Below are positions 32,325-40,656 of a stretch of 64,000 bases of DNA, piece by piece (within the stretch, counting starts at the first letter, position 1; each line of letters begins with the position of its first letter). Source of the DNA: an uncultured Pseudoflavonifractor sp. (GTDB taxonomy: Bacteria; Bacillota; Clostridia; Oscillospirales; Oscillospiraceae); the NCBI GenBank assembly GCA_904419835.1, contig CAJFTA010000011.1, positions 1 through 64,000 of the forward strand. The letters are read 5' to 3'. The notes beneath the pieces were generated by a model. That model did not search any database. It was not told where the DNA came from and saw nothing but the letters and a program-made list of their open reading frames with translations. The position numbers and the translations under genes were made by a program.

Positions 32325-32530
32325 CGGAACCGTCGAAAAAGGTGTTTCTCACCTTTTTCGAGTGGGATGCATTCCACTGCGCGCAGCATTTGTCCGTTCA
32401 ATGCGGACAAATACCACACTTGCGGCCTGAGCAGTGTTTTCTCCGAGGCACATGTCCCCGGAGAAAACAGATTTGCACTTTTTCGCGCCTGCGGGCGCGA
32501 ACTCTGCGAGGCTTTTCTGACAAGCTGAAA
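32323..32530 (+). repeat. Dispersed multi-hairpin element, copy D
   Basis: Order of parts: hairpin TCGAAAAAGGTG / CACCTTTTTCGA (32333-32361); GTGGGATGCATTCCAC and ATTTGTCCG...CGGACAAAT hairpins; 10-bp stem GTTTTCTCCG / CGGAGAAAAC with loop AGGCACATGTCCC (32436-32468); TTCGCGCC-TGC-GGGCGCGAA plus box GAACTCTGCGAGGC (about 32483-32513); end motif CTTTTCTGACAAGCTG. Between convergent MATE and gap genes. Confidence 0.9.
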
Positions 32531-32560
32531 AATTCCCTCCGGATTGCTCCGGAGGGAATT
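32531..32560. terminator. Terminator hairpin, right copy (element D)
   Basis: Exact duplicate of 32293-32322. Preceded by AAAAA, so it ends minus-strand gap transcripts. Confidence 0.88.
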
Positions 32561-32582
32561 CTTCATCTGCCGTTGGACCAGC

Positions 32583-33608
<1,026 letters not shown>

Positions 33609-33641
33609 TTAAAATCTTCGAGGTATCCTCGTGCGCCCCCT

Positions 33642-33670
33642 ATTATAGCCTATCTTGTTGCGTTTTTAAA
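33642..33670 (-). promoter_or_regulatory. Promoter for gap
   Basis: Minus strand TTTAAA (33670-33665), 17-base spacer, TATAAT (33647-33642), 49 bases before the ATG; AAAAGGAG follows. Confidence 0.7.
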
Positions 33671-33924
33671 GAGTTTTTTTGAAATTCCACAAAAAATTTG
33701 CTTTTTTTATTCAAGTTATCGCAAGCGAAGCCGCCGAGGCGCTTAAGCGCGGCATAAGGGTCACCCCGTTCTCCTTTGGCGCGGCGTTCTGTCTGTTTTC
33801 CTCCCGCTTATCCGGGGCAAGCGCTCTCTGTTCCGGTTTTTCCCTTTCTTCAAGCGGGCGGGGCTGATAAAAATCAGCGGCTGCACCCTGTCCCCCTTCT
33901 TTCGACGTTTTTCGACATTTTCCC

Positions 33925-33953
33925 TTGTTGCACAGGCCAGATTTTGGTATACT
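33925..33953 (+). promoter_or_regulatory. Promoter for the kinase gene at 34034
   Basis: TTGTTG (33925-33930), 17-base spacer, TATACT (33948-33953). Confidence 0.65.
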
Positions 33954-34033
33954 GAAAAAAATGCGGTTCCTCCGGGAACTGCATAAGCTATAATGCTGCA
34001 AGAGATCTATTTCAATGGAGGTGCGCGCGGCCT

Positions 34034-35071
34034 ATGGACAGCGTGTCGTTCTCTCCCTTTTCCCTTGAGCACGCCCCCTTTCCCGCTTTGCTGGTCCGGA
34101 ACGGCAGAACCGCGGCCTGCAACGGCGCGGCGGCGGAACTGCTGGGGCTGCATCCCGGCGGACCGGCGCCGGATTTTCTGACGGGCGTCTCCCCCTCGCC
34201 GGAGCCTGTCACCGGCACCTGTACCGCCGCCGGACGGAGCTGGCGTTTTTCCCTCTCCCCCCAGGAGAACGATCTGCTGGCGGTCCTCCTCCCCGAGGAC
34301 CCGGCGGGCTCCCCTTTCCCCGGCACCGCCGCCCTGCTGGAGCAGCTGCGGCAGCACATCAACAATCTGAGCGCCGCCATCCAGCTCATTACACCCGATT
34401 TTCATGTGCTGGGGGGCAAATACGAGCAGTACCTGGCTGTTATGAATCAGAGCTTTTACCGGATGGTGCGCCTGATGAACAATGCCGAGATCGCCGGCGC
34501 GCTGGCTGATGAGCGGCTGGCCCTGTCCTCCGGGCCGCTGGACCTGGCCGGACTGTGCCGGGAGCTGTGCCGGGAGGTGTCCGGCCTGGCGGAGGCGGCG
34601 GGCGTATCCTTCCACTTTGACGACCGGTGCGGCTCCTTCCTTACAATTGGAGACAGCGAGCTTATCCAGCAGATGCTGCTGTGTCTCATCTCCAACGCCC
34701 TGAAGGCGGCGGGCAGCGGCGGCCGGGCGGGGCTGCGGCTGTCAGCGTCGGGTAACCGTGCCCTCCTCACCGTGTGGGACAACGGCGCCGGGCTGGACGG
34801 CGGTACGGAAGCAAAGGTCTGGGGCGCCGGCGCGGGCCTGCCCATCGCCCGGCAGATTGCCGCCCTCCACGGCGGCGCGCTGATGCTGGAGAGCCGCACG
34901 GGCGCGGGAGTGCGGGCCACGGTCTCCCTCCCTGTCAGCCGTCCGGATAAGTCCCCCCTGCTCCGCACGCCCCAGCCAAAGATTGGCCGCACCGGCGGCT
35001 TTTCTCCGGCAGTGATAGAGCTTTCCGCCGTGCTGCCCTGGCAGGCGTTCCTGCCCGGCTCGCTGGAGTAA
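34034..35071 (+). CDS. Soluble sensor histidine kinase-like protein
   Basis: 345 residues, no membrane helix. The N-terminus (about 10-95) looks like a small PAS-type domain (FPALLVRNGRTAACNGAAAELLGLHPGG). The candidate phosphorylation helix is LLEQLRQHINNLSAAIQLI (His about 116). The ATPase domain (about 190-305) has the N box LLCLISNALKAAG, WDNGAGLDGG and GAGAGLPIARQIAALHGG. No response regulator is adjacent, so it is an orphan. Loose H-box; it could also be an ATP-binding regulator without kinase activity. Confidence 0.72.
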   Translation: MDSVSFSPFSLEHAPFPALLVRNGRTAACNGAAAELLGLHPGGPAPDFLTGVSPSPEPVTGTCTAAGRSWRFSLSPQENDLLAVLLPEDPAGSPFPGTAALLEQLRQHINNLSAAIQLITPDFHVLGGKYEQYLAVMNQSFYRMVRLMNNAEIAGALADERLALSSGPLDLAGLCRELCREVSGLAEAAGVSFHFDDRCGSFLTIGDSELIQQMLLCLISNALKAAGSGGRAGLRLSASGNRALLTVWDNGAGLDGGTEAKVWGAGAGLPIARQIAALHGGALMLESRTGAGVRATVSLPVSRPDKSPLLRTPQPKIGRTGGFSPAVIELSAVLPWQAFLPGSLE

Positions 35072-35214
35072 ATTCTGTTTCATTGCCCTGAGGGAATCCG
35101 CTGCTCTCGCGCCGCAGTTCCTGCCATACAGAGCTTGCGGCGCGGGCGGCTGTCCCCCTGCGCTCCCCCGTCCCAATTTGGGCAGCTTTTTTGACAGCGT
35201 CTTTCCGACATACG

Positions 35215-35246
35215 AGGTGCGGCCCGGATATTTCCGGGCCGCGCCT
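35215..35246. terminator. Terminator-type hairpin, left copy (element E)
   Basis: AGGTGCGGCCCGG / CCGGGCCGCGCCT around ATATTT; related to the right copy at 35461-35492. It is nested in a longer inverted repeat CTTTCCGACATAC / GTATGTCGGAAAAG. Confidence 0.75.
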
Positions 35247-35460
35247 CAGTATGTCGGAAAAGTGGCTTCCGCCACTTTTCCGAAGGGGCTTCATGAAATT
35301 TTCACCTCGATTTCTGATGAAATTGTCGGCAAATTTTCATGAGAAGTGTCATTTTCGAGGCACATGTCCCCGAAAATGACGGATTTTCATTTAATTCCGT
35401 CATCTGCGGATGGCGGAACTCTGCGAGGCTTCCTCTTCGGGGAGGTTTTTCCACACGCTG
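35247..35460 (+). repeat. Dispersed multi-hairpin element, copy E
   Basis: Order: hairpin TCGGAAAAGTGGC-TTCC-GCCACTTTTCCGA (35254-35283); an AT-rich segment; 10-bp stem GTCATTTTCG / CGAAAATGAC around loop AGGCACATGTCCC (35348-35380); TTCCGTCATC-TGC-GGATGGCGGAA with box GAACTCTGCGAGGCTT (about 35394-35432); end motif GGAGGTTTTTCCACACGCTG. Loops equal those of copy D while stem bases differ on both arms. Lies in the 433-bp gap between the kinase gene and the convergent coiled-coil gene. Confidence 0.9.
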
Positions 35461-35492
35461 AGGCCCGGCCCGGAAATATCCGGGCCGGGCCT
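35461..35492. terminator. Terminator-type hairpin, right copy (element E)
   Basis: AGGCCCGGCCCGG / CCGGGCCGGGCCT around AAATAT. It lies 13 bases from the end of the coiled-coil gene. Confidence 0.75.
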
Positions 35493-35504
35493 GTCATTCT
35501 ATCC

Positions 35505-36452
35505 CTATCCCGCTTCGGTGATGCGCGCCAGCTCTTCCCGGGCCCGGGCAAGGCCCGCCGCCTCCTCCCGGCCCATCTCCTCCAGCCGGCTGAGTACGCG
35601 CTCCACCTCCTGCCCCGCCCGGACCACGCTGTCCCGGGACTGCTCAATCTGCTCCTGTACTGCCATGTCGGCAAAAAAGCCGTCAAAGAAGTAGTCGGCA
35701 AAGGTGGCAAAGTCCCCGATGGACACTTGGGCGCCGGCAATCAGGTCCACGTCGGCCAGCTCCGTGTGGAACCGGGACAGCGCCCGCTGGGCCTGGTCCA
35801 CATAGTCCCTGGCCTTGTCCAGGGTGTCGTGCTTCATCATGGTGACAAAGGTGCCCCCGCCCACCATGTCCCAGGTGCCCAGGTCCTCGGCCTCAGCCAG
35901 GCTTCCATCCGCCGCGCCGAGGCAGGCGAGCGTCTCCTGCCCGGCGGCCGCGGCCTCTTCAAGCTCCTTTTTCCAGCCCTCCCGCCGGGCAATCTCCTCC
36001 TCCAGGGCGGCAATCCGCTCTCCCGCCGGGCCGCCCGCGGCCCGGAGCAGGGCCCGCTTCTCCTCCAGGGCCGCCTCCCGCTCCGCCGAGCAGTCGGGCG
36101 CCCCGTCCAGCGCCCGCTCCAGTTCGGCCAGGCGGGCTCCGGCATCCTCCACGTCCCGGAGGGCCTGCTCGTACTTGGCCTGGGCCGCCAGGGCCTCCGC
36201 CTCCTCCCTGGAGAGGCGGACCTCCCGGTCGCCGGTGATGCGCAGCCACAGCCCCTTCAGGCTGATGCCCTCCAGCTCCGCCACGTCCCGCCGCTCCTTG
36301 GCCAGGATTTGGGCCAGCTCCTCTGCCCGGGCGGAGCGCTCCTCCACCTCGTCTTCCAGGGCGGACCGCTGGGCCAGCAGACGCCGCCGCCTCTCCTGCC
36401 GCTCCCCCAGCTCGGCCAGGGTGCGGTTGAGCTCCTCCAATGTACGCGCCAT
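35505..36452 (-). CDS. Coiled-coil protein of unknown function
   Basis: 315 residues, no signal peptide or membrane helix. Coiled coil through about 1-55 (LEELNRTLAELGERQERRRRLLAQRS), 85-190 and 285-312. Between them are two more globular, conserved-looking patches: LKGLWLRITGDREVRLSREEAEAL (about 64-87), and GTWDMVGGGTFVTMMKHDTLDKARDYVDQAQ (about 190-220) with IGDFATFADYFFDGFFADMAVQEQI (about 243-267). The second patch is the likely functional core. I do not recognise the family. Transcribed alone, divergent from tex. Confidence 0.75.
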   Translation of the reverse strand: MARTLEELNRTLAELGERQERRRRLLAQRSALEDEVEERSARAEELAQILAKERRDVAELEGISLKGLWLRITGDREVRLSREEAEALAAQAKYEQALRDVEDAGARLAELERALDGAPDCSAEREAALEEKRALLRAAGGPAGERIAALEEEIARREGWKKELEEAAAAGQETLACLGAADGSLAEAEDLGTWDMVGGGTFVTMMKHDTLDKARDYVDQAQRALSRFHTELADVDLIAGAQVSIGDFATFADYFFDGFFADMAVQEQIEQSRDSVVRAGQEVERVLSRLEEMGREEAAGLARAREELARITEAG

Positions 36453-36538
36453 GTTCCGTCTCTCCTCTCCTCCGGATCTTTCGCCGGTTTTCTCCCTTTT
36501 ATTCTACTCACTCGCCCGCCGCCGCGCAAGCTTTCCCC

Positions 36539-36567
36539 TGGACTTCCCAGGGGAAATGCCGTAAAAT
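36539..36567 (+). promoter_or_regulatory. Promoter for tex
   Basis: TGGACT (36539-36544), 17-base spacer, TAAAAT (36562-36567). A hairpin TTCCCCTGG / CCAGGGGAA covers the -35. Confidence 0.6.
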
Positions 36568-36630
36568 ATATCCCACAGGACAAGCCTGACGGCATTGCCG
36601 CCGGGCATTTCTATATGAAGGAGTTTTGCA

Positions 36631-38796
36631 ATGGAGACCATTGTGCAGATTCTGGCCCGGGAGCTGGGCCGCAAGGAAGCGCATGTCCAGAATGTCGTCA
36701 CCCTGCTGGACGAGGGGAACACCATCCCCTTTATCGCCCGGTACCGCAAGGAGATGCACGGCACCATGGACGACACCACCCTCCGCACCCTGGCCGACCG
36801 CCTGACCTACCTGCGCAGCCTGGACAAGCGGCGGGAAGAGGTCAAGGCCTCCATTGAGGGCCAGGGCAAGCTGACCGAGGCGCTGTCCGCCGCCATCGAC
36901 GCCGCCGCCACCCTGGCGGAGGTGGAGGACCTGTACCGCCCCTACAAGCCCAAGCGCCGCACCCGGGCCACCATCGCCAGGGAGAAGGGGCTGGAGCCCC
37001 TGGCCCAGCTGCTCTTCGCCCAGGGCAGGGACTGCCCCGCCCCGGAGACGGCGGCGGCGGACTATGTGAACCCGGAAAAAGGCGTCAACTCGGTGGAGGA
37101 GGCCCTGGCTGGGGCGTCCGACATCATCGCCGAGGCTGTCAGCGACGACGCCAACCTGCGCAAGCGCCTGCGGGAGCTGTGGCGGAGCAAGGGCAGCCTG
37201 GTGTCCAAAGCCGCGGACAAGGAGCCGGAGGACACGGTGTACCGCCTGTACTACGACTTTACCACCCCGGTCTCCCGGGCCATGGGCCACCAGATTCTGG
37301 CCATCAACCGGGGTGAACGGGAGGGCGTGCTGAAGGTCTCGGTGGAGATGGACCGGGAGGCCGCCCTCATCGTGGTCCGCCGGGCGGTGCTGGCGCCCGG
37401 CGCCCCCTCCATGTCCTTTGTCCGCGCCGCCGCCGAGGACGCCTACGACCGGCTCATCGCCCCCAGCATTGAGCGGGAGATCCGCAGTCTCCTCACCGAG
37501 CAGGCCGACGAGGGGGCAATCAAAATGTTCGGCCTGAACCTGAAGCCCCTGCTGATGCAGCCGCCGGTGAAGGGCTTTGTCACCATGGGCCTGGACCCGG
37601 GCTACCGCAACGGCTGCAAGGTGGCGGTGGTGGACGGCACCGGCAAGGTGCTGGACACGGCGGTGGTCTACCCCACCTTCAGCGAGCGGAAGAAGGAGGA
37701 GGCCATCGACGTGCTCTCCCGGCTCATTAAAAAGCACGGCGTGGCCCACATCGCCATCGGCAACGGCACCGCCAGCCGGGAGACCGAGCAGATGGCGGTG
37801 GAGCTGATCAAGCGGCTGGGGGGCGGCGTGAGCTACATGATCGTCAGCGAGGCGGGAGCCAGCGTGTACTCCGCGTCCAAGCTGGCCGCCGAGGAGTTCC
37901 CCGAGTACGATGTGAACCTGAGAAGCGCCGTGTCCATCGCCCGGCGGCTCCAGGACCCTCTGGCCGAGCTGGTGAAGATCGACCCCAAGGCCATCGGCGT
38001 GGGCCAGTATCAGCACGACATGCCCCAGGCCCGGCTGGACGAGACCTTGTCCGGCGTGGTGGAGGACTGCGTCAACTCGGTGGGCGCCGACCTGAACACC
38101 GCCTCCGCCCCTCTGCTCACCCGGGTGGCGGGCCTCAACGCCACCACCGCGAAAAATATCGTCAAGTACCGGGAGGAGAACGGAGCCTTTACCTCCCGTA
38201 AGCAGCTGCTGAAGGTGCCCAAGCTGGGCCCCAAGGCCTTTGAGCAGTGCGCCGGCTTCCTGCGGGTGCCCGAGAGCGCCAACGTGCTGGACAACACCGG
38301 CGTCCACCCGGAGAGCTACGCCGCCGCCGGCAGGCTGCTGGAGCTGTGCGGCTACGGCATGGCCGACGTAAAGGCGGGCAACCTGGCCCAGCTGCCGGAG
38401 CGGGTGAGGGACTTCGGCGAGGAGAAGGCGGCCCAGGCCTGCGGCGTGGGCGTGCCCACCCTGCGGGACGTGGTGGGCGAGCTGATGAAGCCGGGCCGGG
38501 ACCCCCGGGACGAGTTGCCCAAGCCCATCCTGCGCACCGACGTGATGGAGATGAAGGACCTGAAGCCGGGTATGGAGCTGACGGGTACGGTGCGCAATGT
38601 CATCGACTTCGGCGTGTTTGTGGACATCGGCGTCCACCAGGACGGCCTGGTGCACATCTCCCAGCTGGGGGCGGGCCGCCGGGTGAGGCACCCCAGCGAG
38701 GTGTGCGCCGTGGGGGACATCGTCACCGTCTGGGTGCTGGAGGTGGACGAAAAGAAGAAGCGTATTTCCCTCACCATGAAGAAGCCCCAGAGTTGA
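36631..38796 (+). CDS. tex: Tex-family RNA-binding transcription accessory protein
   Basis: 721 residues. Helical N-terminal region (FIARYRKEMHGTMDD, LYRPYKPKRRTRATIAREKGLEPLA), YqgF-like RNase-H fold (about 318-440; VTMGLDPGYRNGCKVAVVDGTG), helix-hairpin-helix region (NTASAPLLTRVAGLNATTAKNIV, FTSRKQLLKVPKLGPKAFEQCAGFLRV) and a C-terminal S1 domain (GMELTGTVRNVIDFGVFVDIGVHQDGLVHISQL). It binds nucleic acid and helps transcription and RNA turnover. The final VDEKKKRISLTMKKPQS is echoed by a second copy downstream at 38948. Confidence 0.95.
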   Translation: METIVQILARELGRKEAHVQNVVTLLDEGNTIPFIARYRKEMHGTMDDTTLRTLADRLTYLRSLDKRREEVKASIEGQGKLTEALSAAIDAAATLAEVEDLYRPYKPKRRTRATIAREKGLEPLAQLLFAQGRDCPAPETAAADYVNPEKGVNSVEEALAGASDIIAEAVSDDANLRKRLRELWRSKGSLVSKAADKEPEDTVYRLYYDFTTPVSRAMGHQILAINRGEREGVLKVSVEMDREAALIVVRRAVLAPGAPSMSFVRAAAEDAYDRLIAPSIEREIRSLLTEQADEGAIKMFGLNLKPLLMQPPVKGFVTMGLDPGYRNGCKVAVVDGTGKVLDTAVVYPTFSERKKEEAIDVLSRLIKKHGVAHIAIGNGTASRETEQMAVELIKRLGGGVSYMIVSEAGASVYSASKLAAEEFPEYDVNLRSAVSIARRLQDPLAELVKIDPKAIGVGQYQHDMPQARLDETLSGVVEDCVNSVGADLNTASAPLLTRVAGLNATTAKNIVKYREENGAFTSRKQLLKVPKLGPKAFEQCAGFLRVPESANVLDNTGVHPESYAAAGRLLELCGYGMADVKAGNLAQLPERVRDFGEEKAAQACGVGVPTLRDVVGELMKPGRDPRDELPKPILRTDVMEMKDLKPGMELTGTVRNVIDFGVFVDIGVHQDGLVHISQLGAGRRVRHPSEVCAVGDIVTVWVLEVDEKKKRISLTMKKPQS

Positions 38797-38947
38797 CAGG
38801 GCTGTACAGGGACCCGCCGCCGGCGGGACGCGGCGAGCGCCGCGTACAAGCGTTTCGGCAGCGCCGAAACCTTGCCGCAGGGGCAATTCACTTGCCCCGA
38901 GGATGTAAAAATCCGGGGTCCCCGCACGGCCGCGGCCGTGTGGGGCG
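38797..38947. repeat. Cluster of consecutive hairpins after tex
   Basis: At least five adjacent inverted repeats: CCCGCCG/CGGCGGG, ACGCGGC/GCCGCGT, GTTTCGGC/GCCGAAAC, GGGGCAA/TTGCCCC and CCCCGCACGGCCGC/GCGGCCGTGTGGGG. It has no gene. It sits between the tex stop and the tail duplicate at 38948. No similarity to the other repeat families was seen. Confidence 0.65.
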
Positions 38948-38992
38948 GACGAGAAGAAGCGCATCTCCCTCACCATGAAGCGCCCCTCCTGA
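38948..38992 (+). pseudogene. Duplicate of the tex 3' end (S1-domain tail)
   Basis: Reads DEKKRISLTMKRPS then TGA, against DEKKKRISLTMKKPQS then TGA in tex (38746-38796). The DNA also aligns, with mostly third-position changes. It has no start codon or ribosome site, so it is a leftover, not a gene. It marks the far edge of an insertion at the tex end, or an older true tail displaced by it. 39000-39109 holds only the leader of the next gene. Confidence 0.7.
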
Positions 38993-39109
38993 GCCGAAAT
39001 CGGCTCCGCAACCTGAAGTTGCGTGAAAAAATCCCCGCTGAAACGCCGGGTTGGTGGTAAAACCAGCCTCCTTCCGGCAAAATGATGCTGAAAGGAGTGA
39101 CCATTCCAA

Positions 39110-40036
39110 ATGACGCATTTTGAGCATAATCTGCCCATCCTCCGCCGCCGGGCCGGGTACACCCAGGAGAATCTGGCCGAAGCCCTGGGGGTGAGCCGCC
39201 AGGCGGTGAGCAAGTGGGAGAGCGGCCAGAGCCTGCCCGAGGCCGCCACCCTCCTCACCCTGGCCGACCTGCTCTCCTGCACGCTGGACCAGCTGATGCG
39301 GGAGGAGCTGTCCGCAGAGGACTTCCCCCCGCCCTCTGCCGCCGAGGCGGAGGCCGAGGAGGCCCGTTTCGCCCTCTTCGTGGCCTACGACCGGCATATG
39401 GACCGGTTCTCCGCCCTCATGTCCGCCGGGGTGTTTCTGTCCGTGGCCAGCATAGCCGCCCTGCTGGCGGGCTATCTGAACTGGGGAAATACCGGCATGA
39501 TCGTGCTGCCCTTCTTCCTGTGCCTTGCGGCGGCGGTGTTTCTGTTTATCTGGGGCGGCATCGCCCACAGCGACTTCCGCAAGGCCCACCCGGAGGTGCC
39601 GCCCTTCTACAACCCGGAGGCCATCGCCGCCTTCCGGAAGCTGTTCCGGGCGGGCATCGCCGCCGCGGTGGCCGCCATCCTGGTGGCCGTGGCCATTCTG
39701 GTGGGGCTTTCGGTGCTGTGGCAGTTCCAGCCCAACGGGGGCGCGGCGGCCTGTACGGTCTTCTTTCTGATTGTAGCCGCCGCAGTGGGGGCCATCGTCT
39801 ATCTGGGCATCCAGCACAGCAAGTACCACGGCAGCGGCGCCGCCCGGGCAGAGGGTGGCAGCGGCGAGTACGGACCTGACGGGCCCTCTGACCGCCGGTG
39901 TAGCCTCATCATGTCGGCGGCCACCATTATCTTTTTGATTGCGGGCCTGGTCTTCAACGCCTGGCATCCCGCCTGGGTGGTCTTCCCTGTGGGAGGCCTC
40001 CTCTGCGGCATGGTGGATGCCCCAGGCAGGAAATGA
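39110..40036 (+). CDS. Membrane protein with N-terminal XRE HTH domain
   Basis: 308 residues. HTH_3 at 5-62 (LPILRRRAGYTQENLAEALGVSRQAVSKWESGQSLPEAATLLTLADLLSCTLDQLM). An acidic linker leads to four or five membrane helices (about 100-120, 127-150, 178-203, 213-233 and 272-292). The DNA-binding part would be inside, tethered to the membrane, a layout common in clostridia but with no assigned function. AAAGGAG lies upstream. The zincin gene follows after 16 bases, so the two form an operon. Confidence 0.82.
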   Translation: MTHFEHNLPILRRRAGYTQENLAEALGVSRQAVSKWESGQSLPEAATLLTLADLLSCTLDQLMREELSAEDFPPPSAAEAEAEEARFALFVAYDRHMDRFSALMSAGVFLSVASIAALLAGYLNWGNTGMIVLPFFLCLAAAVFLFIWGGIAHSDFRKAHPEVPPFYNPEAIAAFRKLFRAGIAAAVAAILVAVAILVGLSVLWQFQPNGGAAACTVFFLIVAAAVGAIVYLGIQHSKYHGSGAARAEGGSGEYGPDGPSDRRCSLIMSAATIIFLIAGLVFNAWHPAWVVFPVGGLLCGMVDAPGRK

Positions 40037-40052
40037 GAAGCGAGGGATGAAC

Positions 40053-40427
40053 ATGACCTTTGACGAGGCGGGGGAAGCTCTGGACCTCATGGCGGAGGAG
40101 TTCCCCGAGGAATTTTACGCCGGCCTTAACGGCGGCATCTCCCTGCTGCCCGACGAAAAGCCGGATCCGGAGTTTCCGCCGGGGGAGATGTATATTCTGG
40201 GCGAGTACTGCGACGACCAGATGGGCCGGTACATCCTCCTGTACTATGGCTCCTTCGCCGCCCTGGCGGAAAAGGAGCATTGGACGGAGGAGGACTGGGA
40301 GGAGGAGCTCTATACCACCCTGGCCCACGAGTTCACCCACCATATTGAGGGGCTGGCCGGGGAACGGGGCCTGGATTTGAAGGACGAGGCCTTTCTGGAG
40401 GCCTGGCGCGAAGAGCTTGGGCAATAG
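40053..40427 (+). CDS. Zincin-like metallopeptidase family protein
   Basis: 124 residues from the ATG at 40053 (GAGGG 6 bases upstream; an ATG two codons earlier is possible). The zinc-binding HEFTHHIE motif is at about 92-99, preceded by LYTTLAHEF, and the family segment LAEEFPEEFYAGLNGGI-type start and ILGEYCDDQMGRYILLYYGSF are typical of the small metallopeptidases grouped as PF06262. Substrate unknown. Paired with a membrane HTH protein, it might regulate it by cleavage; that is a guess. Confidence 0.82.
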   Translation: MTFDEAGEALDLMAEEFPEEFYAGLNGGISLLPDEKPDPEFPPGEMYILGEYCDDQMGRYILLYYGSFAALAEKEHWTEEDWEEELYTTLAHEFTHHIEGLAGERGLDLKDEAFLEAWREELGQ

Positions 40428-40432
40428 AACAG

Positions 40433-40549
40433 CAGCGTGTCGAAAAACCTCGGTTGAACAGAATCCGCCTGGACTGGGGCGGGGGAGCGCGGGGGGCAGC
40501 CGCCCGCCTCGCGTGGAATCGAATGCCCCGGACTTTTTTCGACAGCCTG
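40433..40549 (+). repeat. Dispersed multi-hairpin element, copy F (short type)
   Basis: Starts CAGCGTGTCGAAAAACCTC, identical to the left end of copy A, then CGGTT-AACAGAATC, GGGGCGGGGGAGCGCG and GGGGCAGCCGCCCGCCTCG blocks also in A (6168-6275). Ends TTTTTTCGACAGCCTG. It starts 6 bases after the metallopeptidase stop, in a convergent gap. No duplicated terminator flanks it. Confidence 0.8.
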
Positions 40550-40594
40550 GTAAATTTATTCTGAATCTTTTTCCACACATTCCCCTTCCCTGTG

Positions 40595-40648
40595 GACAAA
40601 AACGACCCCCTGTGCAGCGATTGTCCTGCACAGGGGGTCGTTTTTGTC
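40595..40648 (-). terminator. Terminator of the sulfite-reductase-like gene
   Basis: Perfect 23-bp stem beginning GACAAAAACGACCCCC and ending GGGGGTCGTTTTTGTC, with T-runs in both senses. Confidence 0.9.
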
Positions 40649-40656
40649 TCTATGGC

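Noticed and set aside
33679..33867. 62-codon open frame between gap and the kinase gene
   Set aside because: Starts within the gap promoter region, lacks a ribosome site and has no recognisable sequence.
36508..39282. 924-codon open frame on the minus strand opposite tex
   Set aside because: Same cause; composition is low-complexity and it lies over a gene with full Tex domains.
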